From assembly GCA_963849365.1 (NCBI GenBank), contig CAWKHA010000003.1, positions 372,001 to 436,000 of the forward strand: a stretch of DNA of 64,000 bases, in the 5' to 3' direction. The translations under genes were made by a program, and so were the position numbers. Source of the stretch: CAVQCJ01 sp963849365 (GTDB lineage Bacteria > Actinomycetota > Actinomycetes > Prado026). The notes beneath the pieces are model-generated. The model saw only the letters and a list, made by a program, of their open reading frames with translations, did not search any database and was not told the DNA's origin. Positions 1 to 8,573 of the stretch are shown here, in pieces. Position 1 is the stretch's first letter, and each line of letters begins with the position of its first letter.

Positions 1-66
1 GTCGCGCACGAGCGGGAGTGGGGCTCGCGGCGCTCGCCGGGCGTCGAGCGGATCGACATCGGGTGA
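1..66 (+). CDS. C-terminal end of an upstream gene (partial)
   Basis: An open frame enters from the left edge and stops at a TGA at 64-66, giving only the last 21 residues, which end in ERIDIG. The stop lies 19 bases before the glucokinase start, so the two genes are probably co-transcribed. Too little is visible to assign a family. Confidence 0.4.
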   Translation, partial: VAHEREWGSRRSPGVERIDIG

Positions 67-85
67 CCGACGTGAGGATGCCGCC

Positions 86-1033
86 GTGGGCCTGACCGTC
101 GGCGTCGACGTGGGCGGCACCAAGGTGGCCGCCGGCGTGGTCGACGAGCAGGGCCGCGTGCTCGCACGGGTGCGCAGGGCCACCACGGCGCAGGTCCCCG
201 GCGCCGCCGAGCAGGTCATCACCGAAGTGGTGCGCGAGCTGGGGGCGGCGTTCCCGGTCGAGGCGGTCGGCGTCGGAGCGGCCGGGCTCGTGGACGAGAC
301 CAGGTCCGTCGTGCGGTTCGCGCCCAACCTGGGCTGGCGCGAGCAGCCGTTGCGCGCCCAGCTCGAGCAGGCGACCGGGCTGCCCGTCGTCGTGGAGAAC
401 GACGCGAACGCGGCGGCCTGGGCCGAGTACCGCTTCGGCGCTGCGCGCGGCCGCGACGACGTCGTGATGCTGACCGTCGGCACCGGGATCGGAGGGGCGC
501 TGGTCCTGGCCGGCCGGCTGCACCGGGGCCGTTACGGCCTGGCCGGGGAGGTCGGTCACCTCGTGCTCGACAAGGACGGCCGGCACTGCGGCTGCGGGCG
601 GCGCGGCTGCTGGGAGCAGTACGCCAGCGGCAACGCGCTGCTGCGAACCGCCCGCAACCGCGCGGCGCAGGACCGCGACCGGGCGCGGGTGCTGCTGTCC
701 TACGGCGACGGCACGCCCGAGGGCGTGTCCGGCCCGCACGTGACGGCCGCGGCGCAGGCCCGCGACCCGGTCGCGCTGGAGACGTTCGAAGAGGTCGGGT
801 ACTGGCTGGGACGCGGCATGGCCGAGCTCGCCGCCGTGCTGGACCCGGGGTCGTACGTCGTCGGTGGTGGCGTGTCCGAGGCCGGCGAGCTGTTGCTGGC
901 CCCGGCCAGGCGCGAGTTCGCGGTGCATCTGGTGGGCGCCGACGTCCGACCGGTCGCGGAGATCCTGCCGGCCGCGCTCGGGAACCTCGCCGGGCTCGTC
1001 GGCGCTGCCGACCTGGCCCGCGCCCGCGACTGA
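86..1033 (+). CDS. ROK-family glucokinase
   Basis: Predicted cytoplasmic kinase phosphorylating glucose to glucose 6-phosphate, 315 residues, normal for ROK glucokinases. The N-terminus has the phosphate-binding DVGGTK motif (residues 8-13), an ENDANAAA segment that contributes the sugar-binding and catalytic Asp, and the ROK zinc motif CGCGRRGC at about 168-175 followed by WEQ. The GTG start at 86 has a purine-rich TGAGGA upstream at a workable distance. The gene converges on the PQ-loop gene. A glucokinase role is usual for this actinobacterial ROK subgroup, but another hexose kinase specificity cannot be excluded. Confidence 0.9.
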   Translation: MGLTVGVDVGGTKVAAGVVDEQGRVLARVRRATTAQVPGAAEQVITEVVRELGAAFPVEAVGVGAAGLVDETRSVVRFAPNLGWREQPLRAQLEQATGLPVVVENDANAAAWAEYRFGAARGRDDVVMLTVGTGIGGALVLAGRLHRGRYGLAGEVGHLVLDKDGRHCGCGRRGCWEQYASGNALLRTARNRAAQDRDRARVLLSYGDGTPEGVSGPHVTAAAQARDPVALETFEEVGYWLGRGMAELAAVLDPGSYVVGGGVSEAGELLLAPARREFAVHLVGADVRPVAEILPAALGNLAGLVGAADLARARD

Positions 1034-1078
1034 CCGCCCCGTCCGGCCCCCGTCCAGCCCTGTCCTGATGGCCCGGCG

Positions 1079-1738
1079 TCAGGCCGGTTCGAGGATCCGG
1101 CGCAGCGGCAGGGTGTCGTCCGGCAGCTCGCCGGCCCGCCGCGTCCCCACGGCCAGGCGCGCCAGCACGATCCCGGTGCCGAGCAGCGCCGCGACGCCGT
1201 AGACACGGTCGGCGCCGACGTCCGCGACCGATCCGTAGACACCGAACGCCAGGCCCTCCAGGGCAAGCAGCCCCCATGTCTGCCAGGCGATCCCGGACAC
1301 GTCCGGCGACCGCCAGGCGGTGACAGCAGCCGGCGCGACGAACCACAGGATCGAGCATCCCAGGACCAGGTCGAGCGCCGTGGTGCCGGTGAGCACGTCC
1401 ACACCGGTGGTCAGCCCGAGCAGGCCCGTCCAGACGAGCGGCAGCGCGGGACTCAACCGAGCGCCGCCGCGCACCGCGATCAGCAAGGTGGCGACGATGG
1501 AGGGCAGGCCGACCAGCGAGCTGGCGACGACCCAGACGCTCGAGTGCGCGACGCCGTACGCGGTCCACGCCACCAGGCTCACGGTCGAGTTCGCCAGGCT
1601 CGCCAGGCTCAGGCCCGCGACGCTGCCGGTGCGCCGCAGCAGCAGCAGCTGCGGCACGGCGAACCAGAAGGCGATCAGGACGCTGGCGATGCCCAGCAGG
1701 TCGGCGGGGGACAGCCCGAACGGGCGCGCGGAAGGCAT
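1079..1738 (-). CDS. PQ-loop (SWEET/SemiSWEET-like) membrane protein
   Basis: A 219-residue, largely hydrophobic protein with about seven membrane segments. The first helix carries the PQ-loop signature VPQLLLL followed by RRTGSVAGLS, and a second, weaker repeat follows. PQ-loop proteins include sugar uniporters and lysosomal or vacuolar amino acid transporters. At this length it holds two repeats and so does not need to dimerise as bacterial SemiSWEETs do. The start has an AGAGGA ribosome site. It is transcribed toward the glucokinase gene, so a sugar link is possible but unproven. Confidence 0.7.
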   Translation of the reverse strand: MPSARPFGLSPADLLGIASVLIAFWFAVPQLLLLRRTGSVAGLSLASLANSTVSLVAWTAYGVAHSSVWVVASSLVGLPSIVATLLIAVRGGARLSPALPLVWTGLLGLTTGVDVLTGTTALDLVLGCSILWFVAPAAVTAWRSPDVSGIAWQTWGLLALEGLAFGVYGSVADVGADRVYGVAALLGTGIVLARLAVGTRRAGELPDDTLPLRRILEPA

Positions 1739-1809
1739 GGGTTCCTCTTCCAGGCTGCAACGGGCGCGGTCCGGCTCGCGCGCACGTGGTCAGGTCCGGG
1801 CCCGAGCAA

Positions 1810-1844
1810 GGGGCCCCGCGCTCGAAGGACGAGCGGGGGCCCCG
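1810..1844 (-). terminator. Strong GC-rich hairpin, probable terminator
   Basis: An inverted repeat with arms of about 14-15 bases (GGGGCCCC plus GCGCTCG against CGAGCG plus GGGGCCCC, one bulge) and a five-base AAGGA loop. On the minus strand it follows the stop of the small gene at 1866-2003 by about 20 bases, so it fits as that gene's terminator. The U-run is short, as is common in actinomycetes. Confidence 0.6.
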
Positions 1845-1865
1845 GTTGCGCGGGTGCCGTGCGGA

Positions 1866-2003
1866 TCAGCGGGCGCGGCTGCACCGTTCGCGCAGGCTGC
1901 GACGCGGACGTCGCGGCTGCTGGCGCGGGGCCACCTCTTTGATGCGGGCTGAGTCGAGCAGGCCGGCGGCGATCAGGCTGGCCGTGCTGAGCTGGGCGGA
2001 CAC
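1866..2003 (-). CDS. Small basic protein of unknown function (about 45 aa)
   Basis: A short open frame starting with GTG at 2003. Its N-terminal half is mildly hydrophobic (SAQLSTASLIAAGLLDSARI) and the C-terminal third is strongly basic with many Arg. It sits alone on the minus strand and is followed by its own strong hairpin at 1810-1844. A -10-like CATACT lies near 2050 on the minus strand. The family is not recognised. Support for it being a gene comes mainly from the terminator and the isolated position. A longer version starting at 2063 is possible, and a non-coding RNA in the same place is an alternative. Confidence 0.4.
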   Translation of the reverse strand: MSAQLSTASLIAAGLLDSARIKEVAPRQQPRRPRRSLRERCSRAR

Positions 2004-2151
2004 TGTTACCACAACACTTCCCGGTCGGCGGTCGGGAGCGGATCTCCCGCCACATCCACCCAAGTATGAAGGACCGGACCCCGCTACTGATTCCTCAGTC
2101 AGCCGTGAGGCCGCTCACACGATCATGGTTTCGGTGGTCTGCGCCGGCTCT

Positions 2152-3390
2152 TCATGGACGCCGGTAGCCGGTCAGCTCCTGGGCCAGCTGTTCCAGGAAC
2201 AGGCCGATGTCGGTGACCACGCCCGTCGCCTGCGCACTGCCGCGGTCGGACAGCTTCGTGACCGTCGCCGGGTTGATGTCGACGCACACGAGTGGCACCG
2301 ACGCCGGCAGGATGTTGCCGGTGGCGATGGCATGAAGCATCGTCGCCACCATGATGGCGAAGCCCACACCGGGCAGCTCGGCGCGCATCGCGCGCTGACC
2401 CTCGACCACGTCCGTGTACACGTCCGGCAGCGGGCCGTCGTCGCGCACGGACCCGACCAGGACGAACGGCTTGCCGGCCCGCACCATGTCGTGCATCACC
2501 CCGGAGGTGAGCACACCATGCTCCACCGCTGCGGCTATCGAGCCGGCCGCCCGGATCCGGTTGATCGCCCGGATGTGGTGCTCGTGCCCGTGCTCGACAC
2601 CGGACCCCTTCGTCAGGTCGACGCCGAGCGAGGTGCCGAACAGTGCCGACTCGATGTCGTGCGTGGCGAGCGCGTTGCCGGCGAACAGCACGTCGACGTA
2701 GCCGCCGGCGATGAGCGCGGAGAACGCCGGCGTGGCTCCGGTGTGCACCACCGCCGGACCGCAGACCCAGAGCAGCCTGCGGCCGCCGGCCTTCACGGCC
2801 CGCATCTGCTCGGCGATCTGGCGGACCTGGAGGAACTGCGGCTTCTCGCTCGAAACGACCGAGTTCATGAACTCGAAGACGCTCTCGTCGTCGCGCTCCT
2901 TGGGGGGGATCAGCACCCGCACCCCGCGCGAGCCGCACACCACGCGGTCACCGGCGCGCACGTCGCTCACGGGCACCGTGCGCACGGTGACCGTGCCGGA
3001 CCGGTCGGACACGACCAGGCCGCAGTCCATCTCCGGGTTCTCGACGCCCACCCAGTGCCCGTCGATGCGCACGTGCGTGTCCAGGTTGGTCGTGGAGTAG
3101 AAGTCCTCCGGGAACACCCCGTCGGCCCCGACCGGGCGCAGCAGCGCCTCACCGGGGTTGACCAGGTTCGCACCGTGCGTCTGCAGCCGCATGACCAACC
3201 GGGACAGCGTCTCCTCGTCCGTTGCGGACACGACGACCTTCGCGTACGACTCGTCCTCGGGTCGCTTGCCGACGTCGAAGCGCTCGATGACGTAGTCGCT
3301 GCCCAGGTCGAGCACATCGTCGAGCACGCGCGACAGAGTGCCCGAGTCGAGGATGTGTCCCTGCAGCTCGACGGCTTCGCTCACCGGCAC
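2152..3390 (-). CDS. TIGR00300-family protein, probable ornithine cyclodeaminase
   Basis: A 412-residue cytoplasmic protein of the LOR/SDH-related TIGR00300 family. This is the family whose domain forms the C-terminal ornithine cyclodeaminase half of cyanobacterial arginine dihydrolase AgrE/ArgZ. The N-terminal part (about residues 1-100) is the LOR/SDH-like domain. The C-terminal two thirds are Rossmann-like, with VCGPAVVHTGA, FAGNALATHDIE and the conserved HGHEHHIRAINR segment. GTG 3390 has AGGAGA eight bases upstream. It is the last gene of a three-gene minus-strand operon. Conversion of ornithine to proline is inferred from the family only. Confidence 0.75.
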   Translation of the reverse strand: MPVSEAVELQGHILDSGTLSRVLDDVLDLGSDYVIERFDVGKRPEDESYAKVVVSATDEETLSRLVMRLQTHGANLVNPGEALLRPVGADGVFPEDFYSTTNLDTHVRIDGHWVGVENPEMDCGLVVSDRSGTVTVRTVPVSDVRAGDRVVCGSRGVRVLIPPKERDDESVFEFMNSVVSSEKPQFLQVRQIAEQMRAVKAGGRRLLWVCGPAVVHTGATPAFSALIAGGYVDVLFAGNALATHDIESALFGTSLGVDLTKGSGVEHGHEHHIRAINRIRAAGSIAAAVEHGVLTSGVMHDMVRAGKPFVLVGSVRDDGPLPDVYTDVVEGQRAMRAELPGVGFAIMVATMLHAIATGNILPASVPLVCVDINPATVTKLSDRGSAQATGVVTDIGLFLEQLAQELTGYRRP

Positions 3391-3431
3391 GGTCGATCTC
3401 CTGCTCCTGCTTGATGCTGCGGCCGGGAGAA

Positions 3432-4199
3432 TCAGACCACGGCGCCGTCGTCGTCCGGGTCGTCGGGTCGGTCGCCCAGCCGCGCCACGAGGGCCACGAA
3501 ACCGCCGAGGAACGCGACCGCGGCGGCCAGCATCATCCAGTCCGCGAGGTGCCAACCGAGCAGGACCGCGGCGAAGAGCAGGGCCGGCCCGCCGAGCACG
3601 GCGGCCCACGCGAAGCGTGTTCCCACGCTGGTCTCGGGCAACGGCGGCGGGGGAGGGGGGACGTACCCGGGCTCGGGCTCCGGCTCGGCGGCTGGCAGCG
3701 GCCGGAGCAGGTCCTCCCACCCGATCACCGACGGGCCCTCGGCGGCTTCCCGCGGACGGCCGACCTGGGGGTCGAACGGGCTGCGCTCGTCCGGCCCCGC
3801 GGGCAGCCGGTCGGTCCCGAGGTCCTCCGCGGCCGGCCACGGACGCTGCACCGAGGGCGAGGAGTGGAACGCCGCCACGATGGCGGCGAACTCGGCGTCC
3901 ATGTCCAGGTCCTCGGCCGCTGCCGCGTCGGGCCGGTCGCTGCCCGCGGCATCGCCCCAGACGTCCTCGTCGGTCTCGTCGACGGACAGCTCCACGTTGA
4001 TCAGCGCCCTGGCCTGCTCGACCGCCGCGACGTCCACGTACAGCCGGTCGGTGTCGCCCTCGGGCACCGGCTCGGGCGAGGCGGCCGCGTAGGCCGCGAC
4101 CCCGCGGTCGCGCAGGGCCGCGAGCAGGGCGTCCGCCGTGCCGGGGTCCAGGTCCGCGACGGCCACGTACGCGTCCGCGCTGAGACCGTTGCCGCGCAC
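3432..4199 (-). CDS. Acidic protein with C-terminal membrane segments, unknown function
   Basis: 255 residues. The first 65 residues form a small alpha/beta domain resembling those that end in a conserved run on residues such as YVAVADLDPGTADALLAALRDRG. A long acidic, Pro/Glu-rich linker follows, then two hydrophobic segments near the C-terminus (about 190-240) and an Asp-rich tail. The GTG start at 4199 has a strong AAGGAGG site. It lies 22 bases after the hydrolase and 41 before the TIGR00300 gene, so it belongs to that operon. I do not recognise the family. The soluble domain is probably cytoplasmic and tethered to the membrane. Confidence 0.6.
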   Translation of the reverse strand: MRGNGLSADAYVAVADLDPGTADALLAALRDRGVAAYAAASPEPVPEGDTDRLYVDVAAVEQARALINVELSVDETDEDVWGDAAGSDRPDAAAAEDLDMDAEFAAIVAAFHSSPSVQRPWPAAEDLGTDRLPAGPDERSPFDPQVGRPREAAEGPSVIGWEDLLRPLPAAEPEPEPGYVPPPPPPLPETSVGTRFAWAAVLGGPALLFAAVLLGWHLADWMMLAAAVAFLGGFVALVARLGDRPDDPDDDGAVV

Positions 4200-4221
4200 C
4201 TCTGCCTCCTTCGTCTCGTGC

Positions 4222-4983
4222 TCAGGCGCCCGCCGCAGCCGGGGCGAGCCGGCGGACGAACTCCAGACTCCCGGCGAAGATCTCCGGGGCGTCATTGTCC
4301 AGTGTGGCGACGTGGTACGAGTTCGGCAGCACCCGTTCGGTCAGGTCCGTCGAACGGACGTGGGAGAGGATCCAGACGGCGTTCGACGGCTCGACGACGT
4401 GGTCCTGGCCGCTGCGGAAGAGCAGCAGCGGCTGGTCCACCTTCTCGATGTCCGCCTTGACCTGGGCCCAGCCCTGGGTGAGCGAGTGCAACGCCTTGAG
4501 CGGGACCCGGTCGTAGCAGCCCTCGTCCTGGCCGGGCTTGGCGATGTCGTTGCCGATCCCCTTGAGGGAGGGGATCACGGCCTTGAGCACCGGGAGGGCG
4601 ACCAGCGCCTTGTTCTCGCTGTGCACCGAGGGGTTCACCAGGACCAGGCCGCGGACCGCGTCGCCGCGCAGCTCGGCCAGCCGCAGCGACAGCGACCCGC
4701 CCATCGAGAGCCCGAAGACGAACACGTCCGAGCAGCGGCCGGCCAGCTCGGTGAAGGCGGAGTCGACCTCGCCGTACCAGTCGTCCCATCGGGTCAGCGC
4801 CATGTCCTGCCAGGTGGACCCGTGCCCGGGCAGCCTCGGCAGCCGCACGGTCAGGCCGGCGGCGGCGGCCGCCTCGGCCCACGGCCGCATGGATTTCGGC
4901 GAGCCGGTGAACCCGTGCACCACCAGCGCACCGACCGGGCCGGCGTCGTGGGCGAAGGGTTCGGCACCCGGGATCAACGGCAC
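4222..4983 (-). CDS. Alpha/beta hydrolase (carboxylesterase/monoacylglycerol lipase type)
   Basis: 253 residues from GTG 4983, which has GGAGG six bases upstream; the frame extends further upstream but without a better start. The fold is shown by the oxyanion segment VVHGFTGSP, the nucleophile elbow GLSMGG and a late catalytic His in NSYHVATLDND. The acid is likely Asp in FRSGQDHVVEP. This pattern matches carboxylesterase Est30/monoacylglycerol lipase-like enzymes of Gram-positive bacteria, which cleave short or medium acyl esters. It is the first gene of the operon with 3432-4199 and 2152-3390 and is divergent from the acyltransferase gene. The substrate is unknown. Confidence 0.8.
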   Translation of the reverse strand: MPLIPGAEPFAHDAGPVGALVVHGFTGSPKSMRPWAEAAAAAGLTVRLPRLPGHGSTWQDMALTRWDDWYGEVDSAFTELAGRCSDVFVFGLSMGGSLSLRLAELRGDAVRGLVLVNPSVHSENKALVALPVLKAVIPSLKGIGNDIAKPGQDEGCYDRVPLKALHSLTQGWAQVKADIEKVDQPLLLFRSGQDHVVEPSNAVWILSHVRSTDLTERVLPNSYHVATLDNDAPEIFAGSLEFVRRLAPAAAGA

Positions 4984-5201
4984 AGCGCCTCCGGTTCTGG
5001 GGCCGCGGACCGCCCCCGGCCTCCAGGCGCATCGTCGCATGCCCGGGGCCCTCGCGCGACGCCCCCCGGGCGAGGGGCGTTGCCCAGGGTGTCGGGCGCT
5101 CCTAGGGTGGTCGCACACGCCCGGAGTATGTGCGCCCGAGCGAAGGCTGGGACGCCAGTCGAAGGATCGAGCGACCACGCGATGCTGGTCGGGAGGTGAC
5201 G

Positions 5202-5948
5202 TTGTTCTACTGGCTGCTCCGGCAGGTGATCCTCGGGCCGCTGCTCAGGCTGTTCTTCCGGCCGTGGGTCGAGGGGCTCGAGAACGTGCCCGAGGACGGG
5301 CCGGTGATCCTGGCGAGCAACCACCTCTCGTTCTCCGACTCGGTCTTCCTGCCGCTGGTGGTGCCGCGGCACATCACCTTCCTGGCCAAGTCCGAGTACT
5401 TCACGGGTACCGGGGTCAAGGGCCGGCTGAAGGCCTTCTTCTTCAAGAGCATCGGCCAGGTTCCGATCGACCGTTCGGGTGGTTCTGCCAGCCAGGCCGC
5501 GATCGACACCGGACGTCGCGTCCTCGACGAGGGGAGCCTGCTGGGCATCTACCCGGAGGGCACCCGGTCCCCTGACGGGCAGCTCTACCGGGGCCGGACC
5601 GGCGTGGCCCGGATGGCCCTGGAGACCGGCGTCCGCGTCATCCCGGTGGCGATGATCGACACGGACAAGATCCAACCGCCCGGCAAGGTCTTCCCGAAGA
5701 TCATGCGCGTGGGCATCAAGATCGGCCGGCCGCTGGACTTCTCCCGCTACGCCGGCATGGAGGGCGACCGCTTCGTCCTGCGCTCGATCACCGACGAGAT
5801 CATGTACGAGCTCATGACGTTGTCGGGCCAGGAGTACGTCGACATGTACGCGACGAAGGCGAAGACCGAGATCGCCGCCGGCCGCCGGCCGGCCACCGTC
5901 GTGAGCGTCGGCGACCAGATCGCCGACGAGCCCGTGCACGCCGCCTGA
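5202..5948 (+). CDS. 1-acyl-glycerol-3-phosphate acyltransferase-like (PlsC family)
   Basis: 248 residues. It carries the PlsC acyltransferase signature NHLSFSD (H and D of the HX4D catalytic motif) and the phosphate-binding block EGTRSPDG, with a hydrophobic N-terminus for membrane association. It transfers acyl groups to lysophosphatidate or a related acceptor in phospholipid or lipoglycan synthesis. I chose TTG 5202 because GGGAGG lies five bases upstream; GTG 5196 would overlap that site. It resembles M. tuberculosis Rv2182c in position relative to the downstream class II aroG and pknL. The last 30 residues are a variable tail. Confidence 0.85.
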   Translation: MFYWLLRQVILGPLLRLFFRPWVEGLENVPEDGPVILASNHLSFSDSVFLPLVVPRHITFLAKSEYFTGTGVKGRLKAFFFKSIGQVPIDRSGGSASQAAIDTGRRVLDEGSLLGIYPEGTRSPDGQLYRGRTGVARMALETGVRVIPVAMIDTDKIQPPGKVFPKIMRVGIKIGRPLDFSRYAGMEGDRFVLRSITDEIMYELMTLSGQEYVDMYATKAKTEIAAGRRPATVVSVGDQIADEPVHAA

Positions 5949-6005
5949 CCCCAGGCCGCCGCCGTGGTCGTCGCGGTGGCCGTGTGCGACCGCGCCCTGC
6001 CGCGG

Positions 6006-7520
6006 CTAGTGCTCCACCGCCCAGCCCTTGGCGCGGCCGACCGCTGACCGCCAGCGGCGGTGGGCGGCGTCGTCGCGGGCACCGGGCTCGAAGCGCTTCT
6101 GCAGCCGCCACGTCCGCTTCAGCTCGTCGGTCGAAGACCACACGCCAGTGCCGAGACCGGCCAGGAAGGCGGCACCCAGGCCGGTGGTCTCGTGCACCTC
6201 GGGGCGGACGACCGGGACGCCGACCTGGTCGGACTGCAGCTGGCAGAGCAGGTCGTTGGCCGCCGCGCCGCCGTCGACCGCGAGCACCGGCAACGTCACT
6301 CCGGCCTCGGCGACCATCAGGTCCACCACGTCCCGCACCTCGAACGCGATGGCGTCCAGGGTCGCCCTGGCCAGGTGCGCGCCCGTGGTGGAGCGGGTGA
6401 TGCCGACGATCACGCCTCGTGCGGTCGGGTCCCAGTCCGGCGCGCCCAGCCCGGTCAGCGCGGGGACGAAGACCACCCCGCCGGAGTCCGGCACGCTCGC
6501 GGCCATCGCCTCCACGTCGGACGCGGCCCGCAGGATGCCGAGCCCGTCCCGCAGCCATTGCACGGCCGCCCCGGTGACGAACACCGAGCCCTCGAGCGCG
6601 TACTCCAGCCGTCCGTCCGGGTGACCCCACGCGACCGTCGTCAGCAGGCCCCCGGTCGAGCGGACCGCCTGCGCGCCGGTGTTCACGAGCACGAACGAAC
6701 CGGTGCCGTACGTGCACTTGGACGAGCCGGGCTCGAAGCAGGTCTGACCGAACAGCGCCGCCTGCTGGTCACCGGCGATCCCCGCGACCGGCAGGTCGAG
6801 GCCGGCGAACACCGACGGGTCGGTCCGGCCCACCACGCCGTACGACGGGACCACCTCCGGCAGCGCGTCGATCGGGACCCCGAACAGGTCGCACAGCTCG
6901 GCCGACCAGCTGCCGGTGCCCAGGTCGAACAGCAGCGTCCGGCAGGCGTTGGACGCGTCGGTCACGTGGTGCAGCCCGCGGGTCATCCGGGCGACCAGGT
7001 ACGAGTCGACGGTGCCGACCGCGACCCGGCCCGCCCGGACCCCGGCCCAGGTGTGCGGCTCGTTGCTCGCCAGCCAGGCCAGCTTCGTCGCGGAGAAGTA
7101 CGGGTCCAGCCGCAGTCCGGTCAGCTCGCGGACCCGCGGCTCGTGCCCTTCCGCACGCAGCCGCTCGCACAGGTCGGCAGTCCTGCGGTCCTGCCACACG
7201 ATGGCGCGCCGCGGCGCCCCGAGGGTCTCCCGGTCCCACAGGACGACGGTCTCCCGCTGGTTGGTGACGCCCACGCAGGTCGGGGCCGCGACTCCTTCGG
7301 CCTCGGCCTGGGCCAACGTCGACCGGACCGCCGCCAGCGTCGCCGACCAGATCTCGTCCGGGGCGTGCTCGACCCATCCGTCGGCGGGGAAGTACTGGGG
7401 GAACTCCTGGTAGCCGCGACTCGCGACACGGCCGTCCCGGGTCACGAGCAGGGCGGTGACGCCGGTGGTCCCGGCGTCCACGGCGAGCACGGTTCCGGCG
7501 GGCCCGGTCCCGTCGCTCAC
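6006..7520 (-). CDS. glpK: Glycerol kinase
   Basis: 504 residues of the FGGY kinase family. Features include DAGTTGVT near the N-terminus, the substrate signature GVTNQRETVVLWDRETL followed by AIVWQDRR, and GIAGDQQAALFGQ in the ATP-binding C-terminal domain. It makes sn-glycerol 3-phosphate in the cytoplasm. The GTG start at 7520 overlaps the stop of the DUF1028 gene by four bases (GTGA), so the two are translationally coupled. No glycerol facilitator or glpD is adjacent; the aquaporin at 13086 is 7 kb away. The C-terminus faces the acyltransferase gene, which would consume glycerol phosphate, but this is only proximity. Confidence 0.95.
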   Translation of the reverse strand: MSDGTGPAGTVLAVDAGTTGVTALLVTRDGRVASRGYQEFPQYFPADGWVEHAPDEIWSATLAAVRSTLAQAEAEGVAAPTCVGVTNQRETVVLWDRETLGAPRRAIVWQDRRTADLCERLRAEGHEPRVRELTGLRLDPYFSATKLAWLASNEPHTWAGVRAGRVAVGTVDSYLVARMTRGLHHVTDASNACRTLLFDLGTGSWSAELCDLFGVPIDALPEVVPSYGVVGRTDPSVFAGLDLPVAGIAGDQQAALFGQTCFEPGSSKCTYGTGSFVLVNTGAQAVRSTGGLLTTVAWGHPDGRLEYALEGSVFVTGAAVQWLRDGLGILRAASDVEAMAASVPDSGGVVFVPALTGLGAPDWDPTARGVIVGITRSTTGAHLARATLDAIAFEVRDVVDLMVAEAGVTLPVLAVDGGAAANDLLCQLQSDQVGVPVVRPEVHETTGLGAAFLAGLGTGVWSSTDELKRTWRLQKRFEPGARDDAAHRRWRSAVGRAKGWAVEH

Positions 7521-8374
7521 GGTCGAACCCCCTGCGTGGTCCGCAGGTGGTCCAGCACCACCGGGTCGAGCCGGCCGGGCACGAGCCGTTCCTCGAGGTT
7601 CTCCATGCCGGCCCACGAGGCGAGCGCCGCTTCCAGCGCCGCCGTGCTCGGGTCCGCAGGTGAGTGGCCCGCGGCGGCGAGCAGGCCGGCGACCTCGCCG
7701 GCGAGGCCGGCGTCCAGCGGCAGGCAGGCGGCCGGGTCGGGGCGCTCGAAGTAGAGCGCGTGCAGCGTGCGCAGCCGCACCAGCTCGGGGACCGGGTCCG
7801 GGTGGTCGTCGACCCGCAGGTCGGCCAGCACGTCGCTCTCCCCGCCGTAGCCGCCCTGCGGGGTCACCACGAGCAGCGCGGCGGACTGGCGGCCGCGCCG
7901 GTCGCCGCCGGTCCGGTCCCCGGCGCTCAGCGCAGCCAGCAGCCGGTCGACGAAGCCGATGCCGGGATCCGGGTCGAGCCAGGCGCGTTCCATAGCCGCC
8001 ACGACCTCGGGGCCGGTGAGGATGTTCCCCTGGATCGCGTACCCCTCGCCGACCGCGCCCCCGGCCCAGGGCAGGCAATCGGCCCCGGTCCACGAGGCAC
8101 CGTCCCCGGCGCCGCCGACAACTCCGAGCTGGCGGTGCTCGCGCTCGACGTCGGCGCCGGTCACCTGGTCGACGGCCGCCTGCGCGTCGGCGCCGCCTGC
8201 CAGCAGCTGCAGCACGTCCTCCCGGTACGCCAGGTTGGCGAGTGCCTGCGTGGCCACCGCGCCGGTCTGGACCCGCGCGGCCGGGACCGCGGCCCCGACG
8301 GCCAGGAACTTCGAGGCCACCGCCACGCCGAACGCGGTGCCGTCCGCACTCCTGGCAGCGATCGAGAAGGTCAT
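7517..8374 (-). CDS. DUF1028 family protein (putative Ntn-hydrolase)
   Basis: 285 residues beginning MTFSIAARS. After the initiator Met, a nucleophile-type Thr is followed by the DUF1028 pattern with GVAVASKFLAVGA and TQALAN. Family members have an Ntn-hydrolase-like fold and are often annotated as putative peptidases or amidases, but the substrate is not established. A TAGCCT box six bases before the ATG indicates leaderless transcription. It overlaps glpK by four bases, so it is co-expressed with glycerol kinase. The C-terminal 60 residues form a helical domain seen in longer family members. Confidence 0.75.
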   Translation of the reverse strand: MTFSIAARSADGTAFGVAVASKFLAVGAAVPAARVQTGAVATQALANLAYREDVLQLLAGGADAQAAVDQVTGADVEREHRQLGVVGGAGDGASWTGADCLPWAGGAVGEGYAIQGNILTGPEVVAAMERAWLDPDPGIGFVDRLLAALSAGDRTGGDRRGRQSAALLVVTPQGGYGGESDVLADLRVDDHPDPVPELVRLRTLHALYFERPDPAACLPLDAGLAGEVAGLLAAAGHSPADPSTAALEAALASWAGMENLEERLVPGRLDPVVLDHLRTTQGVRP

Positions 8375-8380
8375 GGGCGC

Positions 8381-8386
8381 AGGCTA
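8381..8386 (-). promoter_or_regulatory. -10 box TAGCCT for leaderless DUF1028-glpK transcript
   Basis: TAGCCT on the minus strand lies six bases before the ATG at 8374, placing the transcription start at or next to the start codon. No ribosome site precedes the ATG. The same arrangement recurs at many genes in this window. Confidence 0.5.
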
Positions 8387-8573
8387 CCGACCGGCTCGTC
8401 GGCGGCTTCCGCGCCGGCCGGGTGTTGGTACTGCCGGGCCGGACACGGTTGGATTCACCTGCGAGCCCGGGCCTGCCGACGGCAGTGCCCGGGCGCATCC
8501 GGGTCGCCGGACAGCGTCGTCGGGCCGGCTCGAGCGGCGGTCTTCCGACGATTGAGCGAGGAGCGGAGCACGT

